A DNA stretch of 6,232 nt from an uncultured Haemophilus sp. (GTDB lineage: Bacteria > Pseudomonadota > Gammaproteobacteria > Enterobacterales > Pasteurellaceae). This document shows positions 1 to 5,126 of this stretch, piece by piece. The position numbers and the translations under genes were made by a program. The DNA is taken from the NCBI GenBank assembly GCA_902482195.1, contig CABSZQ010000084.1, forward strand, positions 1 through 6,232, in the 5' to 3' direction. Position 1 is the stretch's first letter; the number at the start of each line of letters is the position of its first letter. The notes beneath the pieces were generated by a model. The model ran no database searches. It was not told the origin of the DNA and saw only the letters and a list, made by a program, of their open reading frames with translations.

Positions 1-833
1 CCTGAAATCATTGGATTAATATAGCTACTAAATACCCAGCAAAGTGCAATTACAGCAAAAATTACAAGCGTTAAAACGCGTTGGCCATTCATTTCAATAC
101 GTTCAAAGTTTTGCTCAAAACGTAAGTTAAGTTTTGGTTTAAATACAATGAAAAGTGTACCAACCATTAATGGCATCAAAATAATCATAATTGGCAAGCC
201 ATACCATAACCAATCTGAGAAGGTTAAATGTAAGTTACTTGCGACGATCGCATTTGGTGGACTACCCACTAATGTCCCCATACCACCAATACTCGCACTA
301 TATGCAATACCCAATAATACGAAAACATAAGTATTGTGTTCTTTTTCTTTATCAAGTTGGCTTAAGATCCCCATGGCTAAAGGTAACATCATTGCAGCTG
401 TCGCAGTGTTACTCATCCACATAGAAAGGAAAGCAGTAATAGAGAAAAGGTACATCACAGCAACCAATAAATTACCACGAGCCATTGCCATGATTTTATT
501 AGCTATCATTTTATCAAGCTTTTGCATATGCAATGCTGTCGCTAAAGCAAATCCACCAAAGAATAAGAAAATGGTTGGATCCGCAAAGGCTACTAAAGCT
601 TGTTTAGTTGTCACCAAGTCAAGTGCAATCGCAAGTAAAGGCACTAATAGCGCAGTAACCGTTACATGTAATGCTTCAGTTAACCAAAGGATCGCTACAA
701 AGGCTAATAATGCTAAACCAGCATTTTCCTTAGGCGCGAAAGGTAAGGCTTTTAACAAAATAAAAAAACAGGCTATCGCCAGCAGAAAGATAATCCCACT
801 TTTATAATTTTTTGTTGTGTTTGTTTCGTTCAT
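1..833 (-). CDS. DASS/SLC13 family sodium-dependent anion (dicarboxylate/sulfate) symporter, C-terminal part outside window
   Basis: An inner-membrane carrier that would import anions such as di- or tricarboxylates with Na+. Read on the minus strand from ATG 833, 277 complete codons are visible and the frame runs off the left edge; family members are usually 450-480 aa, so about 60% is present. The protein is very hydrophobic, with segments near residues 12-33, 38-70, 86-101, 121-137, 168-190 and 211-232. The first SNT signature of the family is at residues 141-143 (SMWMSNTATAAM), followed by the GTLVGSPPNAI motif at 186-196; in VcINDY-type carriers these regions bind Na+ and the carboxylate. 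The second SNT motif would lie outside the window. The start is supported by GGAGGG at 838-843, 4 bases upstream. The substrate cannot be read from this part. A promoter and a CRP-like site lie upstream, so carbon-catabolite control is inferred. Confidence 0.93.
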   Translation of the reverse strand, partial: MNETNTTKNYKSGIIFLLAIACFFILLKALPFAPKENAGLALLAFVAILWLTEALHVTVTALLVPLLAIALDLVTTKQALVAFADPTIFLFFGGFALATALHMQKLDKMIANKIMAMARGNLLVAVMYLFSITAFLSMWMSNTATAAMMLPLAMGILSQLDKEKEHNTYVFVLLGIAYSASIGGMGTLVGSPPNAIVASNLHLTFSDWLWYGLPIMIILMPLMVGTLFIVFKPKLNLRFEQNFERIEMNGQRVLTLVIFAVIALCWVFSSYINPMIS

Positions 834-837
834 GAGT

Positions 838-843
838 CCCTCC
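838..843 (-). promoter_or_regulatory. Ribosome binding site of the DASS transporter
   Basis: The minus strand reads GGAGGG, 4 bases before ATG 833. It is one of the strongest Shine-Dalgarno matches in the window and fixes the transporter start. Confidence 0.8.
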
Positions 844-870
844 AAACTGATTACAGATGAACTATTTGCG

Positions 871-898
871 ATGTTAAATGAATGTTACAAACTTTCAA
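871..898 (-). promoter_or_regulatory. Candidate sigma70 promoter of the DASS transporter
   Basis: On the minus strand, TTGAAA (898-893, five of six matches to the -35 consensus) is separated by 16 bases from TAACAT (876-871, four of six matches to the -10 consensus). Transcription would start near 862-865, giving a leader of about 30 bases. The -10 is imperfect, which fits a promoter that needs an activator; a CRP-like site lies about 60 bases upstream of the predicted start. Confidence 0.5.
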
Positions 899-912
899 CT
901 AACAAATGTTTA

Positions 913-934
913 AAATGTGATCTTGTTCAAAAAA
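913..934 (-). promoter_or_regulatory. Candidate CRP (cAMP receptor protein) binding site
   Basis: The plus strand reads AAATGTGATCTTGTTCAAAA. The half sites are TGTGA (916-920) and TCAAA (927-931) with 6 bases between, nine of ten matches to the TGTGA-N6-TCACA consensus, and the left flank AAATGTGATCT is fully consensus. The centre (923.5) is about 60 bases upstream of the predicted transporter start, close to the -61.5 spacing of class I CRP-dependent promoters. It lies between the rraA terminator and the transporter promoter, so the transporter is the only sensible target. Binding is inferred. Confidence 0.55.
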
Positions 935-947
935 ATTTTAACAAAAA

Positions 948-956
948 AAGTGCGGT
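948..956 (+). repeat. DNA uptake signal sequence (Hin-type USS)
   Basis: Exact AAGTGCGGT. It forms the left arm of the rraA terminator stem. Such signals are bound during natural competence in Pasteurellaceae. Confidence 0.9.
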
Positions 957-964
957 TATTTCTA

Positions 965-973
965 ACCGCACTT
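965..973 (-). repeat. DNA uptake signal sequence (Hin-type USS)
   Basis: Exact complement, ACCGCACTT on the plus strand. It is the right arm of the rraA terminator stem and is inverted relative to the copy at 948. Confidence 0.9.
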
Positions 974-996
974 TAAAAAGGTCAATAATTTCAAAA

Positions 997-1497
997 TTAT
1001 TCTTCTTCGAAATCTTCTAAATCTAATGCTTCTTGTGAAAGAATAATACCTGTCAAATCGGCATAAATGTAATCTTCAGGGAAAAACGTCACGCCACCAA
1101 AATTCACTGGAAGATCACTTTCACCATGATTATTTTCATCTGCGCCAACTGGAATTGGTGCAAGCGCATGAATACCAATATCAATATTTTCAAGCTGTTG
1201 AATTTGACGCACTGCACCATAAACAATAATGCCCGCCCAGTCATTATCTGCGGCAAGTTGTGCAAGCTCAGCATCAATTAAAGCACGGCGTACTGCACCA
1301 CCACCATCTACGACAAGCACTCTGCCTTCACCATTTTCTTCAAGGATCTCGGCAATTAATCCATTATTTTCAAAACATTTTACTGTCGTCACTTTGCCGT
1401 AGAAATTGCTGACGCCACCAAAGCTAGAAAAAATTGGCTCAACCACATCTACTTGATCAGCATAAATATCACAAAGTTCTGAAGTATCGATATACAT
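997..1497 (-). CDS. rraA: RraA, regulator (inhibitor) of RNase E activity
   Basis: RraA is a cytoplasmic ring-forming protein that binds RNase E and its degradosome scaffold and slows mRNA decay. It was once called MenG because of its position next to menA, but it lacks methyltransferase motifs. The product is 166 aa, against 161 aa in E. coli, and is collinear with it: DTSELCDIY at residues 4-12, [11 protein letters not shown] at 18-28, the [10 protein letters not shown] core at 58-67, VYGAVRQ at 92-98, VNFGGVTFF at 131-139 and TGIILS at 149-154. The C-terminus adds a short acidic tail (EDFEEE). ATG 1497 is preceded by AAGGGG (1504-1509) at 6 bases. It lies 45 bases downstream of menA on the same strand, so co-transcription is likely, possibly with its own promoter as well. 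The USS-pair terminator follows. Confidence 0.97.
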   Translation of the reverse strand: MYIDTSELCDIYADQVDVVEPIFSSFGGVSNFYGKVTTVKCFENNGLIAEILEENGEGRVLVVDGGGAVRRALIDAELAQLAADNDWAGIIVYGAVRQIQQLENIDIGIHALAPIPVGADENNHGESDLPVNFGGVTFFPEDYIYADLTGIILSQEALDLEDFEEE

Positions 1498-1529
1498 AAT
1501 GTTCCCCTTGTCGGTAAAATTTTTTCTCT

Positions 1530-1557
1530 AGTATAAGCCGATTTAGCCGATAAGCAA
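1530..1557 (-). promoter_or_regulatory. Possible internal promoter for rraA
   Basis: On the minus strand TTGCTT (1557-1552, three of six -35 matches) lies 16 bases before TATACT (1535-1530, five of six -10 matches), across the end of menA. It would give rraA a short leader independent of menA. The -35 is weak, so this is only a candidate. Confidence 0.3.
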
Positions 1558-2454
1558 GCCTAAACTAAACAAGATATTGATAAATAAAGAAATCATTGAC
1601 ATCTGTGCTAGCATAGGACGCAACACCGTAGGCTCTTTGCTTCGATAAACAAATAATGCATGTTTTAATAACAATGGAAATGCTAATAAAAATAAGAAAT
1701 GCCAAGGACTAAACGCTGTTGATGCCGCAAATAGCACATAACATAAAGCGGCAGCGCTTAATAAAACACAGTGATAAATGCGTCCTTTCTTCGGGCCAAT
1801 ACGCACAACCAGGGTATTTTTCCCTACTTTCGCATCTTGCTCAATATCACGTAAATTATTGATATTTAAAACGGCTGTTGCTAATAAACCTGAGCCTAAC
1901 GCAGGTAAAATAATTAAGCTATCAATGCTGTGAGTTTGTAGATAATAAGTTCCACCCACACCTAATAGTCCAAAAAAGAGCAAAACAGACAAATCGCCTA
2001 AACCTAAATAACCATAAGGTTTCGCGCCTACGGTATAAGTAATGGCAGCAATAATGGCAAGAATACCCAAACCAGCAAAGACCAATAAATCAGTCAGACT
2101 TTGATATGCGATACCAATTAAGAATGCGCTGGAGAAAAATGAACCTACCGCCATTAAAATTAAGCCCCATTTAAGCTCATTCGCAGAAATTGCACCTTGC
2201 TGAATACCACGTAAAGGTCCAATACGTTCTTCGGTATCTGACCCTTTTTGATGATCGCCGTAATCGTTAGCAAAGTTAGAAAGTACTTGCAATAAAATAG
2301 TAGTAAGTAAGCAAAGTAACATTACGGTAAGATTAAAACTCTCTTTATCCGCCCAATATGCCAATGCAGAGCCGGTAAAAATAGAAGCTAATGCCAAAGG
2401 CAAGGTTTTTGGGCGAGCGGTTTCCCACCACATTTTCAATTTATGATTTGTCAT
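1543..2454 (-). CDS. menA: MenA, 1,4-dihydroxy-2-naphthoate polyprenyltransferase
   Basis: An inner-membrane UbiA-family enzyme that joins 1,4-dihydroxy-2-naphthoate to a polyprenyl diphosphate, giving demethylmenaquinone. Haemophilus is known to rely on naphthoquinones rather than ubiquinone, so this should be a central respiratory gene. From ATG 2454 the protein is 303 aa (E. coli 308 aa) with about eight to nine hydrophobic segments. The two Asp-rich prenyl-diphosphate/Mg2+ motifs are present: [11 protein letters not shown] at residues 63-73 and [14 protein letters not shown] at 199-212. Further family blocks are ARPKTLPLA (13-21), RIGPLRG (77-83) and [19 protein letters not shown] (136-154). 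An in-frame GTG at 2469 lies inside an uptake signal and is disfavoured, although ATG 2454 has no clear Shine-Dalgarno. The gene is divergent from trmO and probably heads a menA-rraA unit. Confidence 0.96.
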   Translation of the reverse strand: MTNHKLKMWWETARPKTLPLALASIFTGSALAYWADKESFNLTVMLLCLLTTILLQVLSNFANDYGDHQKGSDTEERIGPLRGIQQGAISANELKWGLILMAVGSFFSSAFLIGIAYQSLTDLLVFAGLGILAIIAAITYTVGAKPYGYLGLGDLSVLLFFGLLGVGGTYYLQTHSIDSLIILPALGSGLLATAVLNINNLRDIEQDAKVGKNTLVVRIGPKKGRIYHCVLLSAAALCYVLFAASTAFSPWHFLFLLAFPLLLKHALFVYRSKEPTVLRPMLAQMSMISLFINILFSLGLLIG

Positions 2455-2515
2455 TTTTTTTGACCGCACTTTTGATTACAATAAAGGGCGTATTCTACAC
2501 GGAAATTGCCTTTTT
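2455..2515. promoter_or_regulatory. Divergent menA/trmO promoter region
   Basis: These 61 bases must hold the starts of both genes. On the minus strand TAGAAT (2497-2492) is a five-of-six -10 match with TTCATA (2520-2515) 17 bases upstream, a candidate menA promoter overlapping the trmO start codon. On the plus strand TACAAT (2477-2482) is a five-of-six -10 match without a convincing -35, a candidate for trmO. An uptake signal takes up 2463-2471. The exact promoters are uncertain. Confidence 0.4.
2463..2471 (-). repeat. DNA uptake signal sequence (Hin-type USS)
   Basis: Plus strand ACCGCACTT. A single copy, not part of a hairpin, in the leader just upstream of menA. Confidence 0.9.
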
Positions 2516-3253
2516 ATGAATGATTTAACACTGACTCTTCACCCAATTGCGGTGATTCACACCCCTTACAAAGAAAAATTCTCAGTACCACGACAGCCAG
2601 ATTTAGTACAGGATGGCATTGGTATTGTGGAACTGCTCCCCCCTTATAATTCGCCAGAGGCAGTGAGAGGCTTAGAGCAATTTAGCCATCTTTGGCTTAT
2701 TTTCCAATTTGACAAAGTGCCCCATGGGAAATGGCAATCCACTGTTCGCCCCCCTCGTTTAGGCGGCAATCAACGTGTCGGCGTATTTGCTTCACGCGCT
2801 ACGCATCGCCCTAATCCGCTAGGCTTATCCAAAGTAGAATTACGCCAAGTGGAATGTATTCATGGGCGTGTTTTTCTGCATTTGGGTTCCGTGGATCTTG
2901 TCGATGGCACACCTATTTTTGATATTAAACCTTATATTGCCTATGCTGATAGCGAGCCTGAGGCAAAATCAAGTTTTGCACAAGAAAAACCACCTGCGAA
3001 ATTAAGCGTTGAATTTACAGAAATCGCCCAAAGTGCGGTGGAAAAATATCATAAAAATCGACCGCACTTAGCAAGATTCATTACGGAAGTGATCGCACAA
3101 GATCCCCGCCCAGCTTATCAACAAGGTAAAGAAACCGATCGTATTTACGGTATTAGTCTGTACGAATTTAATATTAAATGGCGTATTAAAGCAGGGACAA
3201 TAGATTGTGTCGAAATTCTGGATATCCAAAAATTAAAAGAACAAAAAAGCTGA
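2516..3253 (+). CDS. trmO: TrmO (YaeB/TsaA), tRNA (adenine37-N6)-methyltransferase
   Basis: TrmO uses S-adenosylmethionine to methylate t6A37 in certain threonine tRNAs, giving m6t6A, which tunes decoding. The product is 245 aa (E. coli about 235 aa) and collinear with it. The N-terminal beta-barrel domain covers roughly residues 9-145, with [12 protein letters not shown] at 17-28, the RPPRLGGN block at 78-85, [17 protein letters not shown] at 89-105 and [14 protein letters not shown] at 127-140. These are the signatures of the TsaA family, whose SAM-binding fold is not Rossmann-like. The C-terminal domain carries [10 protein letters not shown] at 195-204. ATG 2516 is the only start consistent with the family N-terminus, but its Shine-Dalgarno is weak (GGAAA at 2501-2505). 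The gene holds two opposed uptake signals, and its stop codon lies inside the terminator stem. It is divergent from menA and convergent with perM. Confidence 0.96.
   Translation: MNDLTLTLHPIAVIHTPYKEKFSVPRQPDLVQDGIGIVELLPPYNSPEAVRGLEQFSHLWLIFQFDKVPHGKWQSTVRPPRLGGNQRVGVFASRATHRPNPLGLSKVELRQVECIHGRVFLHLGSVDLVDGTPIFDIKPYIAYADSEPEAKSSFAQEKPPAKLSVEFTEIAQSAVEKYHKNRPHLARFITEVIAQDPRPAYQQGKETDRIYGISLYEFNIKWRIKAGTIDCVEILDIQKLKEQKS
3031..3039 (+). repeat. DNA uptake signal sequence (Hin-type USS), inside trmO
   Basis: Exact AAGTGCGGT, read in frame as part of Gln-Ser-Ala-Val (residues 172-175) in the less conserved linker of TrmO. Confidence 0.9.
3061..3069 (-). repeat. DNA uptake signal sequence (Hin-type USS), inside trmO
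   Basis: Plus strand ACCGCACTT, read through Arg-Pro-His-Leu of TrmO. It is inverted relative to the copy at 3031, with 21 bases between them. Confidence 0.9.
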
Positions 3254-3273
3254 CTTTCGTCAGCTTTCTTTTT
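3246..3273 (+). terminator. trmO terminator, shared gap with convergent perM
   Basis: A 9-bp stem AAAGCTGAC (3246-3254) pairs with GTCAGCTTT (3259-3267) around a TTTC loop, followed on the plus strand by CTTTTT. The trmO stop TGA (3251-3253) is part of the left arm. On the minus strand the stem is also followed by T residues, so it may end perM transcripts as well; perM stops 23 bases to the right. Confidence 0.8.
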
Positions 3274-3289
3274 ATCGTTTTAATCCTGT

Positions 3290-4336
3290 CTAATCCGGCA
3301 ATGCATTTATCACAGCTTTGACGAGCGTTGCCAATGGAATCGCAAAGAATACGCCCCAGAATCCCCATAACCCGCCAAAAATCAGCACTGAAATAATGAT
3401 GACTAAAGGGTGTAAATTAACGACTTCAGAGAATAAATACGGTACCAACAAGTTTCCATCGAGAAGTTGACTCACCGCAAAGGCCACAATTAAATACCAA
3501 AACGTTGGGGAAATGCCAAACTGGAACATCGCAACTAAAGCAACAGGAATCGTCACCAATACCGCGCCGATATAAGGCACTAATACAGAAAGCCCAACGG
3601 CAACAGAAAGCAAGAGTGGATAATTTAAACCAAAGCTTAAAAAGATGATGTAAGTCACCACACCGACAATCAAAATTTCCAACAACTTACCATGAATATA
3701 ATTCGCAATTTGTTGCTGCATTTCATTCCATACTCTTGATGCCAAAATACGATTTTTAGGCAAAAATCGGCTCACACCCGCAAGAAGTTCGCTTTTATCT
3801 TTCAGCATAAAGAACATCATTAATGGCACTAAAAATGCATAAATACCCAGTGATACCAGGTTCATTAATGAACTAATCGACAATTTCACTGCAGACTCGC
3901 CATAGCCCAAAATCTTCGCACGAGCGGCACTGAAAAAGGTATCAATCATGGTGTAATCAATGAGTTCAGGATAATGCTCAGGAAGGGCTAACAACCATTC
4001 ATGTAACTTATTGAACATGGCTGGCAAATCGCTTAATAAGGAAATGGTTTGATTCCATAATGTTGGCACAAGCCCGAAGAAAATTAATAACGCCAAGGTT
4101 ATAAATCCACCAAAAATGACTAGCGTAGCGAGCATTCGAGGAAATTTTAATTTTTTCGTTAGAAAATTAATCGGCATTTCCAATAAATATGCTAATACAA
4201 TGGCAATCAGCAACGGAGCGATTAAATCACTAAAGAAATAAATCGCAATAAAGCCAAACAACAAAATGGCAAGTAGCCCCATCGCCTGTGGATCGCTTAA
4301 GCGACGGCTATACCAATTTTTTAGCATTTCTAACAT
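3290..4336 (-). CDS. perM: PerM-type AI-2E transporter family membrane protein
   Basis: A polytopic inner-membrane protein of the AI-2E exporter/PerM family (PF01594 type). Members include the AI-2 exporter TqsA and Na+/H+ antiporter-like proteins; the function of the PerM branch is not established. Length is 348 aa, close to E. coli PerM. Hydrophobic segments lie near residues 19-35, 38-53, 68-92, 158-178, 219-236, 240-259, 262-290 and 310-341, with a hydrophilic stretch at 95-150 between the third and fourth as usual for the family. Family blocks include HGKLLE at 215-220, VPYIGA at 253-258, [11 protein letters not shown] at 292-302 and [15 protein letters not shown] at 322-336. ATG 4336 is preceded by AGGAAG (4342-4347) at 5 bases. 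It is convergent with trmO and divergent from arsC. In E. coli, perM also lies close to the arsC-like gene yfgD. Confidence 0.93.
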   Translation of the reverse strand: MLEMLKNWYSRRLSDPQAMGLLAILLFGFIAIYFFSDLIAPLLIAIVLAYLLEMPINFLTKKLKFPRMLATLVIFGGFITLALLIFFGLVPTLWNQTISLLSDLPAMFNKLHEWLLALPEHYPELIDYTMIDTFFSAARAKILGYGESAVKLSISSLMNLVSLGIYAFLVPLMMFFMLKDKSELLAGVSRFLPKNRILASRVWNEMQQQIANYIHGKLLEILIVGVVTYIIFLSFGLNYPLLLSVAVGLSVLVPYIGAVLVTIPVALVAMFQFGISPTFWYLIVAFAVSQLLDGNLLVPYLFSEVVNLHPLVIIISVLIFGGLWGFWGVFFAIPLATLVKAVINALPD

Positions 4337-4341
4337 AAAGT

Positions 4342-4371
4342 CTTCCTAAACAAGTATTTTTTGTCATTATA
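4342..4371 (-). promoter_or_regulatory. Candidate perM promoter -10 and ribosome binding site
   Basis: On the minus strand a consensus TATAAT (4371-4366) lies 19 bases upstream of the Shine-Dalgarno AGGAAG (4347-4342). The -35 region is weak (nothing near TTGACA at 16-18 bases), so the promoter is a partial match. The predicted leader is about 23 bases. Confidence 0.45.
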
Positions 4372-4419
4372 AGTTAAAATTTGAATCAATCCTATATCCA
4401 CTCATTCAACATAAAATAG

Positions 4420-4425
4420 AAGGAA
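4420..4425 (+). promoter_or_regulatory. Ribosome binding site of arsC
   Basis: AAGGAA ends 5 bases before ATG 4431 and fixes the start. A TAAAAT at 4412-4417 is too close to the start codon to be a convincing -10, so the arsC promoter is not resolved. Confidence 0.7.
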
Positions 4426-4430
4426 ACGTT

Positions 4431-4781
4431 ATGTCTGTTAAGATTTATCATAATCCGCGCTGTTCAAAAAGCCGTGAAACCTTAGCTTTATTAGAAGAAA
4501 AAGGCATTCAACCGACGATTGAACTTTATTTACAACAACACTACTCTGTTGAAGCATTACAGCAACTGGCTAATAAATTAGGATTAGATGATGTCAGAAA
4601 AATGATGCGTACCAAGGATGAGCTTTATCAATCATTAGGGTTAGATAATCCTGCATTAACGAATGATGATTTATTAAAAGCCATCAGTGAAAATTCAGCC
4701 CTATTAGAACGCCCGATTGTGGTAAAAGGTGAAAAAGCTAAAATTGGACGACCGCCTGAAAGCGTACTCGCCATTTTGTAA
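4431..4781 (+). CDS. arsC: ArsC/YfgD-family glutaredoxin-dependent arsenate reductase-like protein
   Basis: A small cytoplasmic thioredoxin-fold protein of 116 aa from the ArsC family (YfgD-like branch). Characterised members reduce arsenate to arsenite through one catalytic cysteine with glutathione and glutaredoxin. The HNPRCSKSR motif at residues 7-15 gives the catalytic Cys11, and the three arginines that bind arsenate and arsenite in plasmid R773 ArsC (Arg60, Arg94, Arg107) appear here at exactly these positions: KMMR at 57-60, LLERP at 91-95, KIGRPP at 104-109. Active-site chemistry is therefore likely intact. No arsR or arsB is nearby; the neighbours are perM and arfA, so this is probably a chromosomal housekeeping copy whose natural substrate is unproven. 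It is followed by a terminator hairpin 25 bases after the stop. Confidence 0.94.
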   Translation: MSVKIYHNPRCSKSRETLALLEEKGIQPTIELYLQQHYSVEALQQLANKLGLDDVRKMMRTKDELYQSLGLDNPALTNDDLLKAISENSALLERPIVVKGEKAKIGRPPESVLAIL

Positions 4782-4803
4782 TTCTATTCATTTTCGCTAT
4801 AAT
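4776..4803 (+). promoter_or_regulatory. Candidate arfA promoter
   Basis: TTGTAA (4776-4781, four of six matches and overlapping the arsC stop) and a perfect TATAAT (4798-4803) are 16 bases apart. The start would be near 4809-4811, so the transcript would begin with the hairpin at 4807-4830. The promoter therefore lies upstream of the terminator hairpin, not after it. Confidence 0.6.
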
Positions 4804-4806
4804 GAC

Positions 4807-4836
4807 TTGCCGTGAAAGACTTCACGGCAATTTTTT
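4807..4836 (+). terminator. arsC terminator hairpin, also at the 5' end of the arfA transcript
   Basis: A perfect 10-bp stem TTGCCGTGAA (4807-4816) pairs with TTCACGGCAA (4821-4830) around the loop AGAC, followed by six T (4831-4836). This is a textbook intrinsic terminator for arsC. The arfA Shine-Dalgarno AGAGGT begins immediately after it (4837-4842). Confidence 0.85.
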
Positions 4837-4846
4837 AGAGGTAAAT

Positions 4847-5101
4847 ATGACAAAAAAAACAAAAAGTGCGGTTGAAAATCAGCCCATTTATCAACACACC
4901 AAAGGTGTCGTGAAAGATAATGCCGTGATGGCACTATTACACGACAAATTATTCCGCCAACGCGTTGAGAAAAAACGTAAAGGTAAAGGCAGTTACCAAC
5001 GCAAAGCAAAATATGCGAGCAATTGGTTTGAAAAGCCCGATGATAAAGTTTTTGATTTCAGAAATTTTATCATCGGGTTTTTCGTTTCAATTTCAGTATA
5101 A
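4847..5101 (+). CDS. arfA: ArfA, alternative ribosome-rescue factor A
   Basis: ArfA rescues ribosomes stalled on mRNAs without a stop codon by recruiting release factor 2, and acts as a backup to tmRNA/SmpB. The reading frame gives 84 aa. The core matches E. coli ArfA: YQHTKG at residues 15-20, [22 protein letters not shown] at 22-43 and the basic [11 protein letters not shown] at 43-53 that enters the mRNA channel. Compared with E. coli (MSRYQHTKG) there is an N-terminal extension of about 11 residues, encoded partly by an uptake signal. ATG 4847 has AGAGGT (4837-4842) at 4 bases; an in-frame ATG at 4802 lies ahead of the terminator and has no ribosome site. The last 17 or so residues are hydrophobic ([14 protein letters not shown]), a tail that in E. 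coli destabilises the full-length protein. A long hairpin with a U-tract lies inside the frame, so the active product is probably made from truncated mRNA. Confidence 0.95.
   Translation: MTKKTKSAVENQPIYQHTKGVVKDNAVMALLHDKLFRQRVEKKRKGKGSYQRKAKYASNWFEKPDDKVFDFRNFIIGFFVSISV
4864..4872 (+). repeat. DNA uptake signal sequence (Hin-type USS), inside arfA
   Basis: Exact AAGTGCGGT, read as Lys-Ser-Ala-Val at residues 6-9 of ArfA, in the extension ahead of the conserved YQHTKG. Confidence 0.9.
5031..5083 (+). terminator. Hairpin inside the arfA reading frame (non-stop mRNA-producing terminator or RNase III site)
   Basis: CCCGATGATAAA (5036-5047) pairs perfectly with TTTATCATCGGG (5066-5077). The stem can extend outward through G5035-T5078 and A/T pairs to 5031-5082, and inward to an 8-base loop at 5053-5060, about 22 bp including G-T pairs. 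TTTTT follows at 5078-5082. Everything lies before the arfA stop at 5099-5101. Termination here, or cleavage of the stem, would leave arfA mRNA without a stop codon, as established for E. coli arfA. Confidence 0.88.
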
Positions 5102-5121
5102 AAAATAACAAACAGAGGAAG
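5097..5121 (+). promoter_or_regulatory. Possible -10 element and ribosome binding site of the small downstream gene
   Basis: TATAAA (5097-5102) overlaps the arfA stop codon and could be a -10, but no good -35 is seen 16-18 bases upstream, where the arfA hairpin lies. The Shine-Dalgarno GAGGAAG (5115-5121) is strong and sits 5 bases before ATG 5127. Because the arfA hairpin should end most transcription, a promoter here is plausible but unproven. Confidence 0.35.
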
Positions 5122-5126
5122 TCTAT

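Larger units (their letters stand above)
947..974 (-). terminator. rraA terminator built from an inverted pair of uptake signals
   Basis: A perfect 12-bp stem (947-958 with 963-974) closes a 4-base loop. Each arm contains a full 9-base uptake signal. On the minus strand the stem is followed by a run of seven T, the form of an intrinsic terminator, and it begins 22 bases after the rraA stop. It separates rraA from the downstream transporter on the same strand. Confidence 0.85.

Noticed and set aside
42..50. AAGTGCAAT as a further uptake signal (a second AAGTGCAAT occurs near 615)
   Set aside because: Two core bases differ from AAGTGCGGT, and both copies lie in conserved transporter coding sequence; chance matches are likely.
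148..807. Several plus-strand open frames of 60-157 codons in the first 0.8 kb
   Set aside because: They are antisense to the DASS transporter, whose minus-strand translation gives clear SNT and GSPPNA motifs. The plus-strand products are low-complexity and have no ribosome sites.
817..1020. Plus-strand 67-codon frame across the transporter upstream region
   Set aside because: It runs through the CRP-like site, the promoter and the rraA terminator hairpin into the rraA end; its product resembles no protein.
3186..3368. Minus-strand 60-codon frame overlapping the ends of trmO and perM
   Set aside because: It is out of frame with perM and antisense to trmO, and it crosses the terminator.
4802..4846. 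Upstream in-frame ATG as the arfA start, giving a 99-aa protein
   Set aside because: It lies at the base of the arsC terminator hairpin and ahead of the predicted transcription start, and lacks a Shine-Dalgarno; the extra residues do not match ArfA.
4797..5009. Minus-strand 70-codon frame opposite arfA
   Set aside because: It is antisense to the conserved ArfA core and has no ribosome site.
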